Assembly: GCF_014199445.1 (NCBI RefSeq)
Contig: NZ_JACIJS010000008.1
Location: 1-64,000 of the forward strand
DNA from: Rubricella aquisinus
GTDB lineage: Bacteria; Pseudomonadota; Alphaproteobacteria; Rhodobacterales; Rhodobacteraceae
DNA: 64,000 nt
Direction of reading: 5' to 3'
Shown: positions 42,385 through 50,992 of the stretch, one piece after another
Numbering within the stretch: the stretch's first letter is position 1
Layout of the letters: the number at the start of each line of letters is the position of its first letter
The notes under the pieces: generated by a model
What the model was told of the DNA's origin: nothing
What the model saw: the letters and a program-made list of their open reading frames with translations, nothing else
Database searches by the model: none
Translations under genes and position numbers: made by a program

Positions 42385-43278
42385 ATGTCAGCCGAAATGG
42401 ACACCCAGAAACAGCGCGCGTCGGATTGGTTCCGGCAGTTGCGGGATGACATTTGCGCCGCCTTTGAAAAACTCGAGGATGAGCAGACCAGCGGTCCTTT
42501 CGCGGATCTGGCGCCCGGGCGCTTTGAGCGGAAGAACACCCATCGCGACAGCGGCGACGGCTCTGACGCGGGCGGCGGGGAGATGTCCGTCATGCGCGGC
42601 GGGCGCTGTTTTGAGAAGGTTGGGGTGAATATCTCCACCGTCTATGGCGCGTTGGGCGACCGGGCACAGAAAAGCCTGACCGCGCGGCGTGAAATTCCGG
42701 GTTTGGACGCCGATCCCCGGTTCTGGGCTGCGGGCATCAGCCTTGTGGCACACATGCGCTCCCCCAAGGTGCCAGCGGTGCATATGAACACCCGCATGTT
42801 CTGGACACCCGGCGCATGGTGGTTTGGCGGTGGCAGTGACCTCAACCCGATGCGGGAGGTGGCGGAGGACACCGCGTTCTTCCATGAGCAACTGAAACTG
42901 GCTTGTGACAAACACAACCCAGACTACTACCCCCGCTATAAGGAATGGGCGGACGAGTATTTCATGATCAAACACTGGAAAGAGGCGCGCGGCGTTGGCG
43001 GCATTTTCTACGATGATCATTGCACCGACGATTGGGAGGCGGATTTCGCGTTTACCCAAGATGTCGGGCGGTCCTTCCTTGATGCTTATATTCCCATCGT
43101 GGAGAAGCGGATGTTCGAGGACTGGACCGACGCGGACCGGGACAACCAGTTGTTCCGGCGCGGTCGCTATGCCGAATTCAACCTCGTCTATGATCGTGGG
43201 ACGATGTTCGGATTGCATACCGGGCATAACCCGGAGGCCGTGCTGATGTCGCTGCCACCGCTGGCAGCGTGGCCGTGA
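42385..43278 (+). CDS. hemF: Oxygen-dependent coproporphyrinogen III oxidase
   Basis: Converts coproporphyrinogen III to protoporphyrinogen IX with O2 in haem synthesis. The 297 residues match the family: GGGEMSVMRGGRCFEKVGVN, PAVHMNTRMF, WWFGGGSDLNP, and GGIFYDDH. The ATG at 42385 follows AAGGAG. The C-terminus ends at LMSLPPLAAWP, about 20 residues shorter than E. coli HemF, probably a lineage feature. A 17-bp hairpin lies 95 bases downstream. Confidence 0.96.
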   Translation: MSAEMDTQKQRASDWFRQLRDDICAAFEKLEDEQTSGPFADLAPGRFERKNTHRDSGDGSDAGGGEMSVMRGGRCFEKVGVNISTVYGALGDRAQKSLTARREIPGLDADPRFWAAGISLVAHMRSPKVPAVHMNTRMFWTPGAWWFGGGSDLNPMREVAEDTAFFHEQLKLACDKHNPDYYPRYKEWADEYFMIKHWKEARGVGGIFYDDHCTDDWEADFAFTQDVGRSFLDAYIPIVEKRMFEDWTDADRDNQLFRRGRYAEFNLVYDRGTMFGLHTGHNPEAVLMSLPPLAAWP

Positions 43279-43372
43279 TCCACGTTGTTTCGCCGAGCTA
43301 GGACCGCAAGCGCCATTTTACTCAGAACGCCTGCCCTCGTCTCTTTCTTGGACCGGAATCCAGCCGAAGGCG

Positions 43373-43414
43373 CCGGTCCAGCGGTCGCCCGCCCCCAGGC
43401 GACCGCTGGACCGG
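43373..43414. other. Perfect 17-bp intergenic stem-loop
   Basis: CCGGTCCAGCGGTCGCC pairs without mismatch with GGCGACCGCTGGACCGG around an 8-base loop. A third GGACCGG at 43350-43356 could compete for the first arm. No U tract follows on either strand. It lies between hemF and the PPOX-family gene. Confidence 0.7.
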
Positions 43415-43484
43415 CTTGTATCACGGTATCTATCTCAAACCATTCGCCCCCGGTATGATCCCCTGAACAGCGAAAGGCACGACC

Positions 43485-44033
43485 ATGGGCATCGGCACCA
43501 AACTCAACGGCACATTGCGCGGGTTCATCGAGCGCCAACAGATGTTTTTCGTCGCGACCGCCGCGCGGGACGGGCGGGTGAATGTCTCGCCCAAGGGGAT
43601 GGACAGCCTGCGCATCCTGTCGGACACGCGCGTCATGTGGCTTAATGTCAGTGGCAGCGGCAATGAAACCGCCGGGCATCTGCGAGACGTGAACCGCATG
43701 ACCCTGATGTTCTGCGCGTTTGAGGGCGATGCGCTGATCCTGCGGCTTTACGGCACCGCGCGCACGATCCATCCGCATGACGCGGATTGGGGCGAGATGC
43801 TCACCCATTTCCCGGCGATGGCGGGCAGCCGCAATATCTTTGATATGACGGTGGACCAGATCCAGACCTCTTGCGGCACGGGCGTGCCATTGATGGACTA
43901 TCGCGCGCAACGGGGGCCGGACGAGCTCCTCCCTTATTTCGATGACATGGGGGAGGACGGCGTGCGCGCCTATTGGGCCAAGAAAAACACCCACACCATT
44001 GATGGCCAACCAACAGGACTGATCCCGGAATGA
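43485..44033 (+). CDS. Pyridoxamine 5'-phosphate oxidase family protein
   Basis: 182-residue split-barrel flavoprotein-like protein. The N-terminal RQQMFFVATAARDGRVNVSPKGMDSLRIL and LNVSGSGNETAGHL match the PPOX-related group found widely in actinobacteria and proteobacteria. FMN or F420-type cofactor binding is likely, but the substrate is unknown. The last codons overlap the following gene by four bases (ATGA), so co-translation is expected. Confidence 0.82.
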   Translation: MGIGTKLNGTLRGFIERQQMFFVATAARDGRVNVSPKGMDSLRILSDTRVMWLNVSGSGNETAGHLRDVNRMTLMFCAFEGDALILRLYGTARTIHPHDADWGEMLTHFPAMAGSRNIFDMTVDQIQTSCGTGVPLMDYRAQRGPDELLPYFDDMGEDGVRAYWAKKNTHTIDGQPTGLIPE

Positions 44034-44602
44034 ACATTGCTGTATTGGGCTGGGGCTCCCTCATTTGGGATCTGGGCGTGCTGACCCCGCATGTGACCGG
44101 AGAGTGGGCGATGCGGGCGGGGCCTGCGCTGCCGATGGAGTTTTCGCGCATCTCACCCAAGCGCAAGATGGGACTGGTCGTGTGCCTTGACCCGGCGGAC
44201 GGGGTTTTGTGCCCGACCCATGCGATCCGGTCCGTGCGGCGGGATATCCTCGCGGCGGCGGAGGACCTCGCCACCCGGGAGATCGCGCCCTTTGAACGGA
44301 TCGGCTTTGTCGCGGGGGACCAAGAACAGGGCCGCTTGCCGGAGGTCATCCGCCGGGTGCGCGATTGGTGCGCGGAGGCCGGATGGGACGGCGCGGTCTG
44401 GACCGATCTGGAGCCGAATTTCGCGGGCTATCGCGGGCAGGCCTTCACCGTTCCACGCGGGATCGACTACCTCAGCACCCTTTCGGGCGAAAGCATGGAG
44501 GAGGCGTTCCGCTATATCGAAGAAGCGCCCGAAACCACCCGCACGCCGCTGCGCGATGCGCTTGATACGGTCGATTGGTGGCGGGCGCGGCGCGGCGTTT
44601 GA
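44030..44602 (+). CDS. Hypothetical protein with gamma-glutamylcyclotransferase-like N-terminus
   Basis: 190-residue soluble protein. The opening AVLGWGSLIWD resembles the YGSLxW motif of gamma-glutamylcyclotransferase-fold proteins, and a Glu-rich centre (ATREIAPFERIGFV) could supply an acidic residue, but the family is not certain. The C-terminal third has RTPLRDALDTVDWWRARRG. It overlaps the PPOX-family gene by four bases. Function unknown; the fold suggestion is low confidence. Confidence 0.65.
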   Translation: MNIAVLGWGSLIWDLGVLTPHVTGEWAMRAGPALPMEFSRISPKRKMGLVVCLDPADGVLCPTHAIRSVRRDILAAAEDLATREIAPFERIGFVAGDQEQGRLPEVIRRVRDWCAEAGWDGAVWTDLEPNFAGYRGQAFTVPRGIDYLSTLSGESMEEAFRYIEEAPETTRTPLRDALDTVDWWRARRGV

Positions 44603-44675
44603 GCCGCACCCGGTGGACTTGATGGAATCGGGTTTGGCCGCTTATCTTTGACGTGTAGGTCACGAACGGATTGCC

Positions 44676-45107
44676 ATGTCTTTACCTTTCCTCCTGATTG
44701 TTTTGGCGCTTGGCCTTGCCGGGATTGTCCTGCTTGTCCGCCGCAGGGGCGGAGCGAAAGCAGCACCTCTGGCTGACGCCATGGGCGCACGCGCAGCATG
44801 GGGCGCGGCGTTTCCCGAATATCCGGCGCTCGGCATTATCCGCGCGGAAAGCGGGCAAGCGGCGCTCATTGATTTTGCGGGTGGGCGCGGGCTGATCTGG
44901 TCTGCGGGGGAGGGCACGGTGGCACGGGTGTTGCGGCCCGGCCTGTTGCGGACCTGCACCGCCAAAGCGCCCGGTCTGTGCCTGCGGCTCAACGACCCGG
45001 ATGCGCCGATGGTAGAGTTGACGCTGACTGAGGGCGAGGCCCATCGCTGGCGTGATCTTCTGTCCCCCTACCTTGTTGGTGCCGATGTGATGGAGCCTTT
45101 GGTGTGA
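44676..45107 (+). CDS. Hypothetical single-pass membrane protein
   Basis: 143 residues with one N-terminal membrane segment (about 3-20) followed by a basic RRR cluster, so the soluble domain of about 120 residues is predicted to face the cytoplasm. No known domain is recognised. Codon use and GC are like its neighbours. It lies 73 bases after the preceding hypothetical gene and 64 before tlyA, so it is probably a separate or loosely linked unit. Confidence 0.6.
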   Translation: MSLPFLLIVLALGLAGIVLLVRRRGGAKAAPLADAMGARAAWGAAFPEYPALGIIRAESGQAALIDFAGGRGLIWSAGEGTVARVLRPGLLRTCTAKAPGLCLRLNDPDAPMVELTLTEGEAHRWRDLLSPYLVGADVMEPLV

Positions 45108-45171
45108 CCCATGGCCGTCGCGGTGATGCGCTCATCCCTGAAAATTTGGGGTCTGTGAAAGCCTCCGGTCC

Positions 45172-45879
45172 ATGAGGCTCGACAAGGCACTGGTGGAAGC
45201 GGGGCTTTGCGACAGCCGCGCGCGGGCCGCGCAACTCATTGCGGCGGGGGCCGTAACGGTGGATGGCGTCGTGGTGCGCAAAGCCTCTGCCGACGGGCGC
45301 GGGGTGCTGGCGCTGACCCATGATCCGATCCCATGGGTCAGCCGGGCCGCACTCAAGCTTGTCCATGCGCTTGACCTGTTTGATCTGGAGCCTGCGGGCG
45401 TGGCGATGGATGTGGGCGCGTCCACCGGCGGATTTACCGAAGTGTTGCTAAAGCGCGGGGCGGGGCAGGTATATGCCGTCGATGTGGGCCATGGGCAGTT
45501 GCATCCGCGCATCGCGGGCGACCTGCGGGTGGTCAATCTGGAAGGGGTGAACGCGCGCGCCCTGCCCGACGATCTGCCACCCCTTGATTGGATCGTGAGC
45601 GATGTGAGCTTCATTTCGCTGGAAAAGGCGCTGCCGGGCCCGATGTCCCTGGCCAAGGATGGCGCGGTTCTGGTCGCTCTCATCAAGCCGCAGTTCGAGG
45701 CGGGGCGGGAGCATGTGGGGAAAGGGGGGGTCGTGAAGGATACTGCGGTGCATGACGCGGTCCGCGCCCGGATCGCCGCCTTTTTGCGGCAAGAGGGCTG
45801 GACGGTGACCCATCAGGACGACAGCCCGATCACCGGGGCGGATGGCAACCGCGAATTCCTGATCGCGGCGCGGCGGTAA
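45172..45879 (+). CDS. tlyA: TlyA-family rRNA methyltransferase
   Basis: Predicted 2'-O-methyltransferase of ribosomal RNA (C1409 of 16S and C1920 of 23S in mycobacteria). The 235-residue protein has an N-terminal S4 RNA-binding domain (RLDKALVEAGLCDSRARAAQLI, AGAVTVDG) and an FtsJ-type methyltransferase core with the SAM motif VGASTGGFTEVLL and the KALPG / LIKPQFEAG segments. The length is typical. Name by family; the modified nucleotide in this organism is not known. Confidence 0.93.
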   Translation: MRLDKALVEAGLCDSRARAAQLIAAGAVTVDGVVVRKASADGRGVLALTHDPIPWVSRAALKLVHALDLFDLEPAGVAMDVGASTGGFTEVLLKRGAGQVYAVDVGHGQLHPRIAGDLRVVNLEGVNARALPDDLPPLDWIVSDVSFISLEKALPGPMSLAKDGAVLVALIKPQFEAGREHVGKGGVVKDTAVHDAVRARIAAFLRQEGWTVTHQDDSPITGADGNREFLIAARR

Positions 45880-46029
45880 AGCGGCTCTCGGCTCGGTGCG
45901 CGGGGCGTTCGTTCCCCGGCCATACCAACCGCTCCACCATAAATTCGCCATCAACCCTGCCCATCTTGCGCAATCGACAATCGCGCCACCGGATGCTAGC
46001 GATTTCAAGGAGCTAGGAATGAGGCCAGC

Positions 46030-46872
46030 ATGGCGTTGAGCACAATCGGGATGTTGTGGATGGACGGACCGTTCAGCTTCCTTGAGCAGCTTTGCGCGCA
46101 ATCCTTCCTCGATCAGGGGCATAAGGTGGTGCTTTATACCTATGGCATCGTGCCCAATGCGCCCGAGGGGCTGGAAATCCGGGATGCCACCGAAATTCTG
46201 CCGCGCGACCGGATTTTCACCCATAAGGCTTCGGGCAGCCCGGCGCTGCATTCGGATCTTTTTCGGTATCGCTTGATGGTGGAACGGCCCGGCATGATCT
46301 GGGCCGATACGGATGCCTATTGCCTCAAACCCTTCATCCCCGTGGAGGGGCATTATTACAGCTGGGGTGTGGAGGGGCAGGTGTTTGGCGGCGTGCTTGC
46401 CCTGCCTGATCGCAGCGAGGCGCTTGCGCAACTTCTCGACTTTACCCGCGACGAATACCCGGTCCCGCCATGGTTCCGCCCCAAGCAGCGCAAGCAGCTT
46501 GCGCAGGCCGCAGCGACGGGCAATCCGGTGCATGTCAGCGAAATGCCATGGGGGGTGTGGGGGCCGCAGGCGCTCTCGCATTTCCTGCATGTCACGGGCG
46601 AGGATCGGTTCGCGATGCCCGTCAAGGTGCTCTACCCTTATCCCTATAACCAGCGGCAGATGCTGGTGCGCAAGCGGTTCTTCTATGATGATTTCGTGAC
46701 GGAGGAGAGCACCTCGATCCATTTCTATGGCCGGTTCGTGCGCAAACGGCTCGGCCTGATTGGCGGGGTGCCAACCCCCGGCACTTTGTTGGACAAACTG
46801 GCGCGCAAACATGGTATTGACCCGGCAGCCGCCCCCGCCCCCATTGCAACAGAAGAAGGGCCAAGTGAATGA
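46030..46872 (+). CDS. Glycosyltransferase-like protein with DxD motif
   Basis: 280-residue soluble protein, probably a sugar transferase of the DXD-containing (GT32-like) type. A nucleotide-sugar site is suggested by MIWADTDAYCLKPF near residue 97, and HFYGR near 237 recurs in the family. No signal peptide. Its whole length resembles the first half of the next gene, so the two are paralogues. The ATGA overlap at 46869 implies co-translation. Acceptor and sugar are unknown; the capsule genes lie 9 kb away. Confidence 0.78.
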   Translation: MALSTIGMLWMDGPFSFLEQLCAQSFLDQGHKVVLYTYGIVPNAPEGLEIRDATEILPRDRIFTHKASGSPALHSDLFRYRLMVERPGMIWADTDAYCLKPFIPVEGHYYSWGVEGQVFGGVLALPDRSEALAQLLDFTRDEYPVPPWFRPKQRKQLAQAAATGNPVHVSEMPWGVWGPQALSHFLHVTGEDRFAMPVKVLYPYPYNQRQMLVRKRFFYDDFVTEESTSIHFYGRFVRKRLGLIGGVPTPGTLLDKLARKHGIDPAAAPAPIATEEGPSE

Positions 46873-48410
46873 CCCCTGAATACCAGATCGGCGCCCTGTG
46901 GATGGGTGGCAATCTCAGCTTTCTGGAGCAGCTTTGCCTGATCTCGTTCCGCGATGCGGGCCATCATGTGAAACTTTATACCTATGAGGAGGTGGGCAAT
47001 ATCCCCGACGGGATCGAGATTGCCGATGCCAACACGATCCAGCCGACCGAAAGCATCCTGCGCCACGCAAAAACCGGCAGCCCCGCGCCACAGGCAGACA
47101 AGTTCCGCTATCAGATGCTGGCGACAGAGGACCGGATCATCTGGGCCGATACCGATGCCTATTGCGTCAAACCGTTCGAGACACCGAATGGCCATTTCTA
47201 CGGCTGGGAGAGTAAGACCCATATCAACAATGGCGTCGTCGGCCTGCCGCAGGACAGTGACACGCTGCGCGAGTTGATCGACTTCACCCATGTGGAATAC
47301 CCGATCCCCGACTGGTTCCCGGAGGAGGAGAAAGCCCAGCTTCGCGCGGCGCATGAGGCCGGGGAGCCGGTGCATGTCAGCGAATTCTCATGGGGGTTGT
47401 GGGGGCCACAGGCGCTCACCCATTTCCTGCACAAGACGGGAGAGGTGAAATATGCGCTCCCCGTCCACGCGCTCTATCCCTTCTCGTTCAAGGAGCGGCG
47501 GTTGATGCTGCGCCGAGGCATCGACCTTGATCAGTATATCAAACCTGACACCTATTCGGTGCATTTCTATGGCCGCCGGATGCGCAAGCGGATCGTGGAA
47601 AAAGAAGGCGGTGCGCCCAAACGCTATTCCCTCATCGGAAAGCTGTTGCATCAGCACGGGGTGAACCCGGAGGACGCGCCCATCCCCTACACCCCGCCGC
47701 CCAGCGCGGACGCCCCGGTGAAGGAATACGCGCCGCTCGTCCCGTCTGACCGCTACGGGCGTGGGCTGTTGAACCTCACCGATATCGCAGACAAATACGC
47801 GCTCGATCAGGGCAACACCAAGCACCGCTTTACCGAGCTATACCACCTTTTGTTCCTGCCCTACCGCAACCGGGCGATCCAGTTTGCAGCCCTTGGCGTG
47901 TCCGAAGCCGCCGCAGGGGAGGAATTGCCCGCGATCCGCATGTGGCTTGAATACTTCACCAAGGCGCAGATCAGCGGCATTGATGTGGCCGATCATAGCG
48001 GCTTTACCGATGACCGGTTCCAGTTCAGCCAGGTGGATTTGGACGACCGCTCAGCGGTGGCGGAGATGGCGGCGGCCCAGCCCGCCCCCGATATCGTGCT
48101 GGATGATGCGACCCATGCCTCCCACCACCAGCAAATCGCGTTTGTGGAGATGTTCGCGCGGCTCAAACCGGGGGGCATGTACCTCATTGAGGATCTGCGC
48201 TGGCAGCCCTCAAATCTGGAGCGGGACGATTGGCCGAAAACGGCGGACCTGTTCCAAGGCTATCTTGAACGAGGCGCGTTTGCGCATCCCGACCCTGATA
48301 TGGCAGAGGCACTTAATGCGCTGCGGGCCGATATCTCCGGCTGTTTCCTGCATCAGGCCCATTACCAGAAGAAAAACCGCGATCAGGTGCTGGTGGTGCA
48401 CAAACGCTAA
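46869..48410 (+). CDS. Glycosyltransferase-like domain fused to a methyltransferase-like domain
   Basis: 513 residues in two parts. Residues about 1-255 copy the preceding gene (IGALWMGGNLSFLEQLCL, IIWADTDAYCVKPF, WGLWGPQALTHFLH, HFYGR). After a Pro-rich linker at about 270-290, a SAM-methyltransferase-like domain follows: RNRAIQFAALGVSEAA, MWLEYFTKAQISGIDV, DIVLDDATHASHHQQIAF and LKPGGMYLIEDLRW. The Gly-rich SAM loop is atypical, so activity of the second domain is uncertain. A sugar transferase that also methylates its product is inferred, not shown. Confidence 0.78.
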   Translation: MTPEYQIGALWMGGNLSFLEQLCLISFRDAGHHVKLYTYEEVGNIPDGIEIADANTIQPTESILRHAKTGSPAPQADKFRYQMLATEDRIIWADTDAYCVKPFETPNGHFYGWESKTHINNGVVGLPQDSDTLRELIDFTHVEYPIPDWFPEEEKAQLRAAHEAGEPVHVSEFSWGLWGPQALTHFLHKTGEVKYALPVHALYPFSFKERRLMLRRGIDLDQYIKPDTYSVHFYGRRMRKRIVEKEGGAPKRYSLIGKLLHQHGVNPEDAPIPYTPPPSADAPVKEYAPLVPSDRYGRGLLNLTDIADKYALDQGNTKHRFTELYHLLFLPYRNRAIQFAALGVSEAAAGEELPAIRMWLEYFTKAQISGIDVADHSGFTDDRFQFSQVDLDDRSAVAEMAAAQPAPDIVLDDATHASHHQQIAFVEMFARLKPGGMYLIEDLRWQPSNLERDDWPKTADLFQGYLERGAFAHPDPDMAEALNALRADISGCFLHQAHYQKKNRDQVLVVHKR

Positions 48411-49567
48411 GCGAGGTAGCGCACCACCCCCTGCCCTGCCGCGCGGCCCGTCGCGAAACAGGCGGTCAGGAGATAGCCGCCCGTGGGCGCGTCCCAATCC
48501 AGCATTTCGCCCGCGCAAAACGTGCCGGGATGGGATTTCAGCATCAGATCGGGGGTAAGTGCCGCGGCGCGCACGCCCCCCGCCACTGAAATCGCCTCAT
48601 CCATGGGCCGTGCGCCGGTGATGGCGACGGCGCAGGATTTGATCCGGGCGGCCAACGCCGCAGGATCGGCAGGCAGCGGCCCGGCCTCCCGCAAAAGGGC
48701 CGCGTGGATGCCCTCGACCTTCGCCGCTTTGCGCAGATGGGAGGTCATCGTGGCCTTTCCGCGTGGCCGCGCCAGTGCATCCGCCAGCACCTCAACGCTG
48801 CGATCCGGGGCAAGGTCCAGCACCAGCGGCGCCCCCGCATAGATCGCGCGGGACAGGGCATAGACCGCGCTCCCCTCAATGCCCGTTGCGGTGACCACGA
48901 ATTCCCCCCGCACCACCTGTGCCCCCGCGTGAAGCGCCACCGCCTTCACCGGTTGGCCGGACCAACGCGCCATGTGGGGCGACCATGCCACGTCAAATCC
49001 CATATTCGACGGCTCAAACGGGTGCCGCGCGATCCCCGCCGCGTCAAACGGCGCGGTCCATGCGCCATCGGCACCCAGCCGCGCCCAGCTTGCCCCGCCG
49101 CAGGCGAACACGGTCGCGCGCGGGGTGATCCGCGCGGGCCCCTCCGGCGTGTCGAATAGGTGCGCGCCATCCTCCCAGCCGGTCCAGCGCCAGCGGGTGC
49201 GCGCCTCCACCCCCTGCGCCTGCAACCGGGCGAGCCATGCGCGCAACAGCGGGGAGCCCTTCATCGCGGTCGGAAACACCCGGCCTGAGGAGCCGGTGAA
49301 CACCTCCTGCCCCAAGCCGCGCGCCCAGTCCTGCACCGCATCAGGGCCGAACGCTTCCAGATACGGGCGGAGCCACGCGCCACCGGGATAAGCATCGGCA
49401 AAGGCCGGATCATCCTTCGTCAGGTTCAGCCCCGATTTTCCTGCCATCAGGAATTTGCGCGTGAGGGACGGCTTCGCCTCCGCCACGACAACGGCAAGGC
49501 CCGCGGCGGACGCGACCTCCGCTGCTGACAGGCCCGCCGGGCCGCCCCCTATGATCAACACATCCAT
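48407..49567 (-). CDS. FAD-dependent oxidoreductase, HI0933-like (TIGR03862 type)
   Basis: 386-residue flavoprotein with an N-terminal Rossmann FAD motif (VLIIGGGPAGLSAAEVA), the HI0933-family KFLMAGKSGLNLTK near residue 38, ACGGASWARLGADG, and a C-terminal FCAGEMLDWDAPTGGYLLTACFATG. The substrate is unknown in this family. It is convergent with the glycosyltransferase-methyltransferase gene, overlapping by four bases. No partner oxidoreductase is seen in the vicinity. Confidence 0.85.
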   Translation of the reverse strand: MDVLIIGGGPAGLSAAEVASAAGLAVVVAEAKPSLTRKFLMAGKSGLNLTKDDPAFADAYPGGAWLRPYLEAFGPDAVQDWARGLGQEVFTGSSGRVFPTAMKGSPLLRAWLARLQAQGVEARTRWRWTGWEDGAHLFDTPEGPARITPRATVFACGGASWARLGADGAWTAPFDAAGIARHPFEPSNMGFDVAWSPHMARWSGQPVKAVALHAGAQVVRGEFVVTATGIEGSAVYALSRAIYAGAPLVLDLAPDRSVEVLADALARPRGKATMTSHLRKAAKVEGIHAALLREAGPLPADPAALAARIKSCAVAITGARPMDEAISVAGGVRAAALTPDLMLKSHPGTFCAGEMLDWDAPTGGYLLTACFATGRAAGQGVVRYLA

Positions 49568-49596
49568 GCGCCCCGGCCTATCACCGGTTGCGCCGT

Positions 49597-50913
49597 TCAG
49601 AAAGCCCGCGTCAGCGTCAGATCCGCGCCGAACCGGCTGAACTGGTAGAAGGCGACGTTGCTGTCTTGCACGGTGCGGATCAGCGTGAGCCGGGGCGAAA
49701 GGCCAAAAAGGCTCAGGCGGCTGTCCTGCATGTTGAGCGATGCCTCCGTGTAGCGGTCCCAGCGGACCTCCCCCACACCGGGGAACAGCCCGTCATGGGC
49801 GCGCGTACCCGCCTTGATCTGCGCGCCAAGCGTCAGCGTGCCAAGAGGTGTGAAGGCCCCAATGCTCAGCGCACGCCCCGTATTGCCCGCCTGCGGGCGG
49901 TCATAGGCGCGGACCCGGTCCACCTCCGCCCCGAAGGACAGCCCGCGCCCGGCACCAAGGCTGCGGGTGAACCGGGCCTCCACACCATTGGTGCGGGTGG
50001 TGGCAAGCGGGTCTGTCAGGCTCGCCCGGCGCACCGATCCCAACTCGAAATCGCCAGACCAACGGGGGCCAAGGCTCCGGCGATGGGTGATCCGCCCGCC
50101 AAACGCCGTATCAAGCGGACGGCCCGCCTGAAGCCGCCTGTCGCCCAGCGCCTCAATCCGCCAGCGTCGTTCCTGTGGGCCGATTTGCACCCCGAACCGC
50201 AGATCACCGACAAACTGGTCAAATGCCGCCTGCTCATAATCCGTATGGGTCAATGACAGCGCGACATAGGGCTGCGCTGCGGCATCCACGGGCAGGGTAT
50301 AAGTGCCGCTTGCATTGATGCGCAGACCCATGCCCGATGTCTGGCGGTTGCTTTGATTGATCGCGAAAGGTTGGCCAAAAACGGTGATCGTCTCTGCCCG
50401 AGTGCCGGAATTGATGTTGGTGGAGGGCGCGAGCGTGATCGCCCCGCGCAATTGCAACGGTGCCTCGGGGGAGATTGCGGCGATGAACTGCTCAAACCGC
50501 TGCCGGTCGGTCATGGTGGTGGCGGATTGCGCCAAGAGGCTCAGGTGGTGGCGCGCGGCCTCTACCTGCCCATCCTCGGCCAGCACTTCCGCCAGTTCTA
50601 ACCGGACGCGGGCGAAATCCGGGCGCTCGGCAAGGATTTGCCGCAAAAGGGCAATGGCCTCTGCCCTGAACCCTTCGCCCCGAAAGAGGCGCGCTTGCAG
50701 AAAAGCCGCCTGAAAGCCCAACTCCCCCTCGCTGAAGCGCGATGCGCTCAGCAAGGTCTGCGCATCATAGGGGCGGCCCTGTTCGATCAGCGTATGAATG
50801 ACGCTCAATTGCTGGCTTTGGGTTAAATCGGTGTAGGGGGTGGTGCCCTCCTCGGCCATCAGGCTCAAGGGACACAGCAACACCCCCAACACCACGCATA
50901 AACTGCGAAACAT
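49597..50913 (-). CDS. Slam-like outer-membrane protein (surface lipoprotein assembly modifier, DUF560)
   Basis: 438-residue outer-membrane beta-barrel protein. A signal peptide (MFRSLCVVLGVLLCPLSLMA) is followed by a TPR-like helical region (about 30-150; LRQILAERPDFARVRLELAEVL) and then barrel strands starting with ITLAPSTNINSG and ending in the terminal Phe of LTLTRAF. This order matches Slam proteins, which move lipoproteins to the cell surface in neisserial-type systems. The start at 50913 is where the signal peptide begins. It lies 79 bases after a TbpB-like lipoprotein gene. Confidence 0.82.
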   Translation of the reverse strand: MFRSLCVVLGVLLCPLSLMAEEGTTPYTDLTQSQQLSVIHTLIEQGRPYDAQTLLSASRFSEGELGFQAAFLQARLFRGEGFRAEAIALLRQILAERPDFARVRLELAEVLAEDGQVEAARHHLSLLAQSATTMTDRQRFEQFIAAISPEAPLQLRGAITLAPSTNINSGTRAETITVFGQPFAINQSNRQTSGMGLRINASGTYTLPVDAAAQPYVALSLTHTDYEQAAFDQFVGDLRFGVQIGPQERRWRIEALGDRRLQAGRPLDTAFGGRITHRRSLGPRWSGDFELGSVRRASLTDPLATTRTNGVEARFTRSLGAGRGLSFGAEVDRVRAYDRPQAGNTGRALSIGAFTPLGTLTLGAQIKAGTRAHDGLFPGVGEVRWDRYTEASLNMQDSRLSLFGLSPRLTLIRTVQDSNVAFYQFSRFGADLTLTRAF

Positions 50914-50992
50914 CTGCGATCTCCAGATGGTGGGGTAAAGCCCCGCACCCCGCGCGCACGCCACGCACCGGATGCAGGGCCCCCGGGGAGGG

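Noticed and set aside
43230-43278. Frameshift at the hemF 3' end causing a missing C-terminus
   Set aside because: All catalytic motifs and normal length are retained. A shorter end at LPPLAAWP is plausible as a lineage trait, and no continuing frame gives the E. coli-like tail convincingly.
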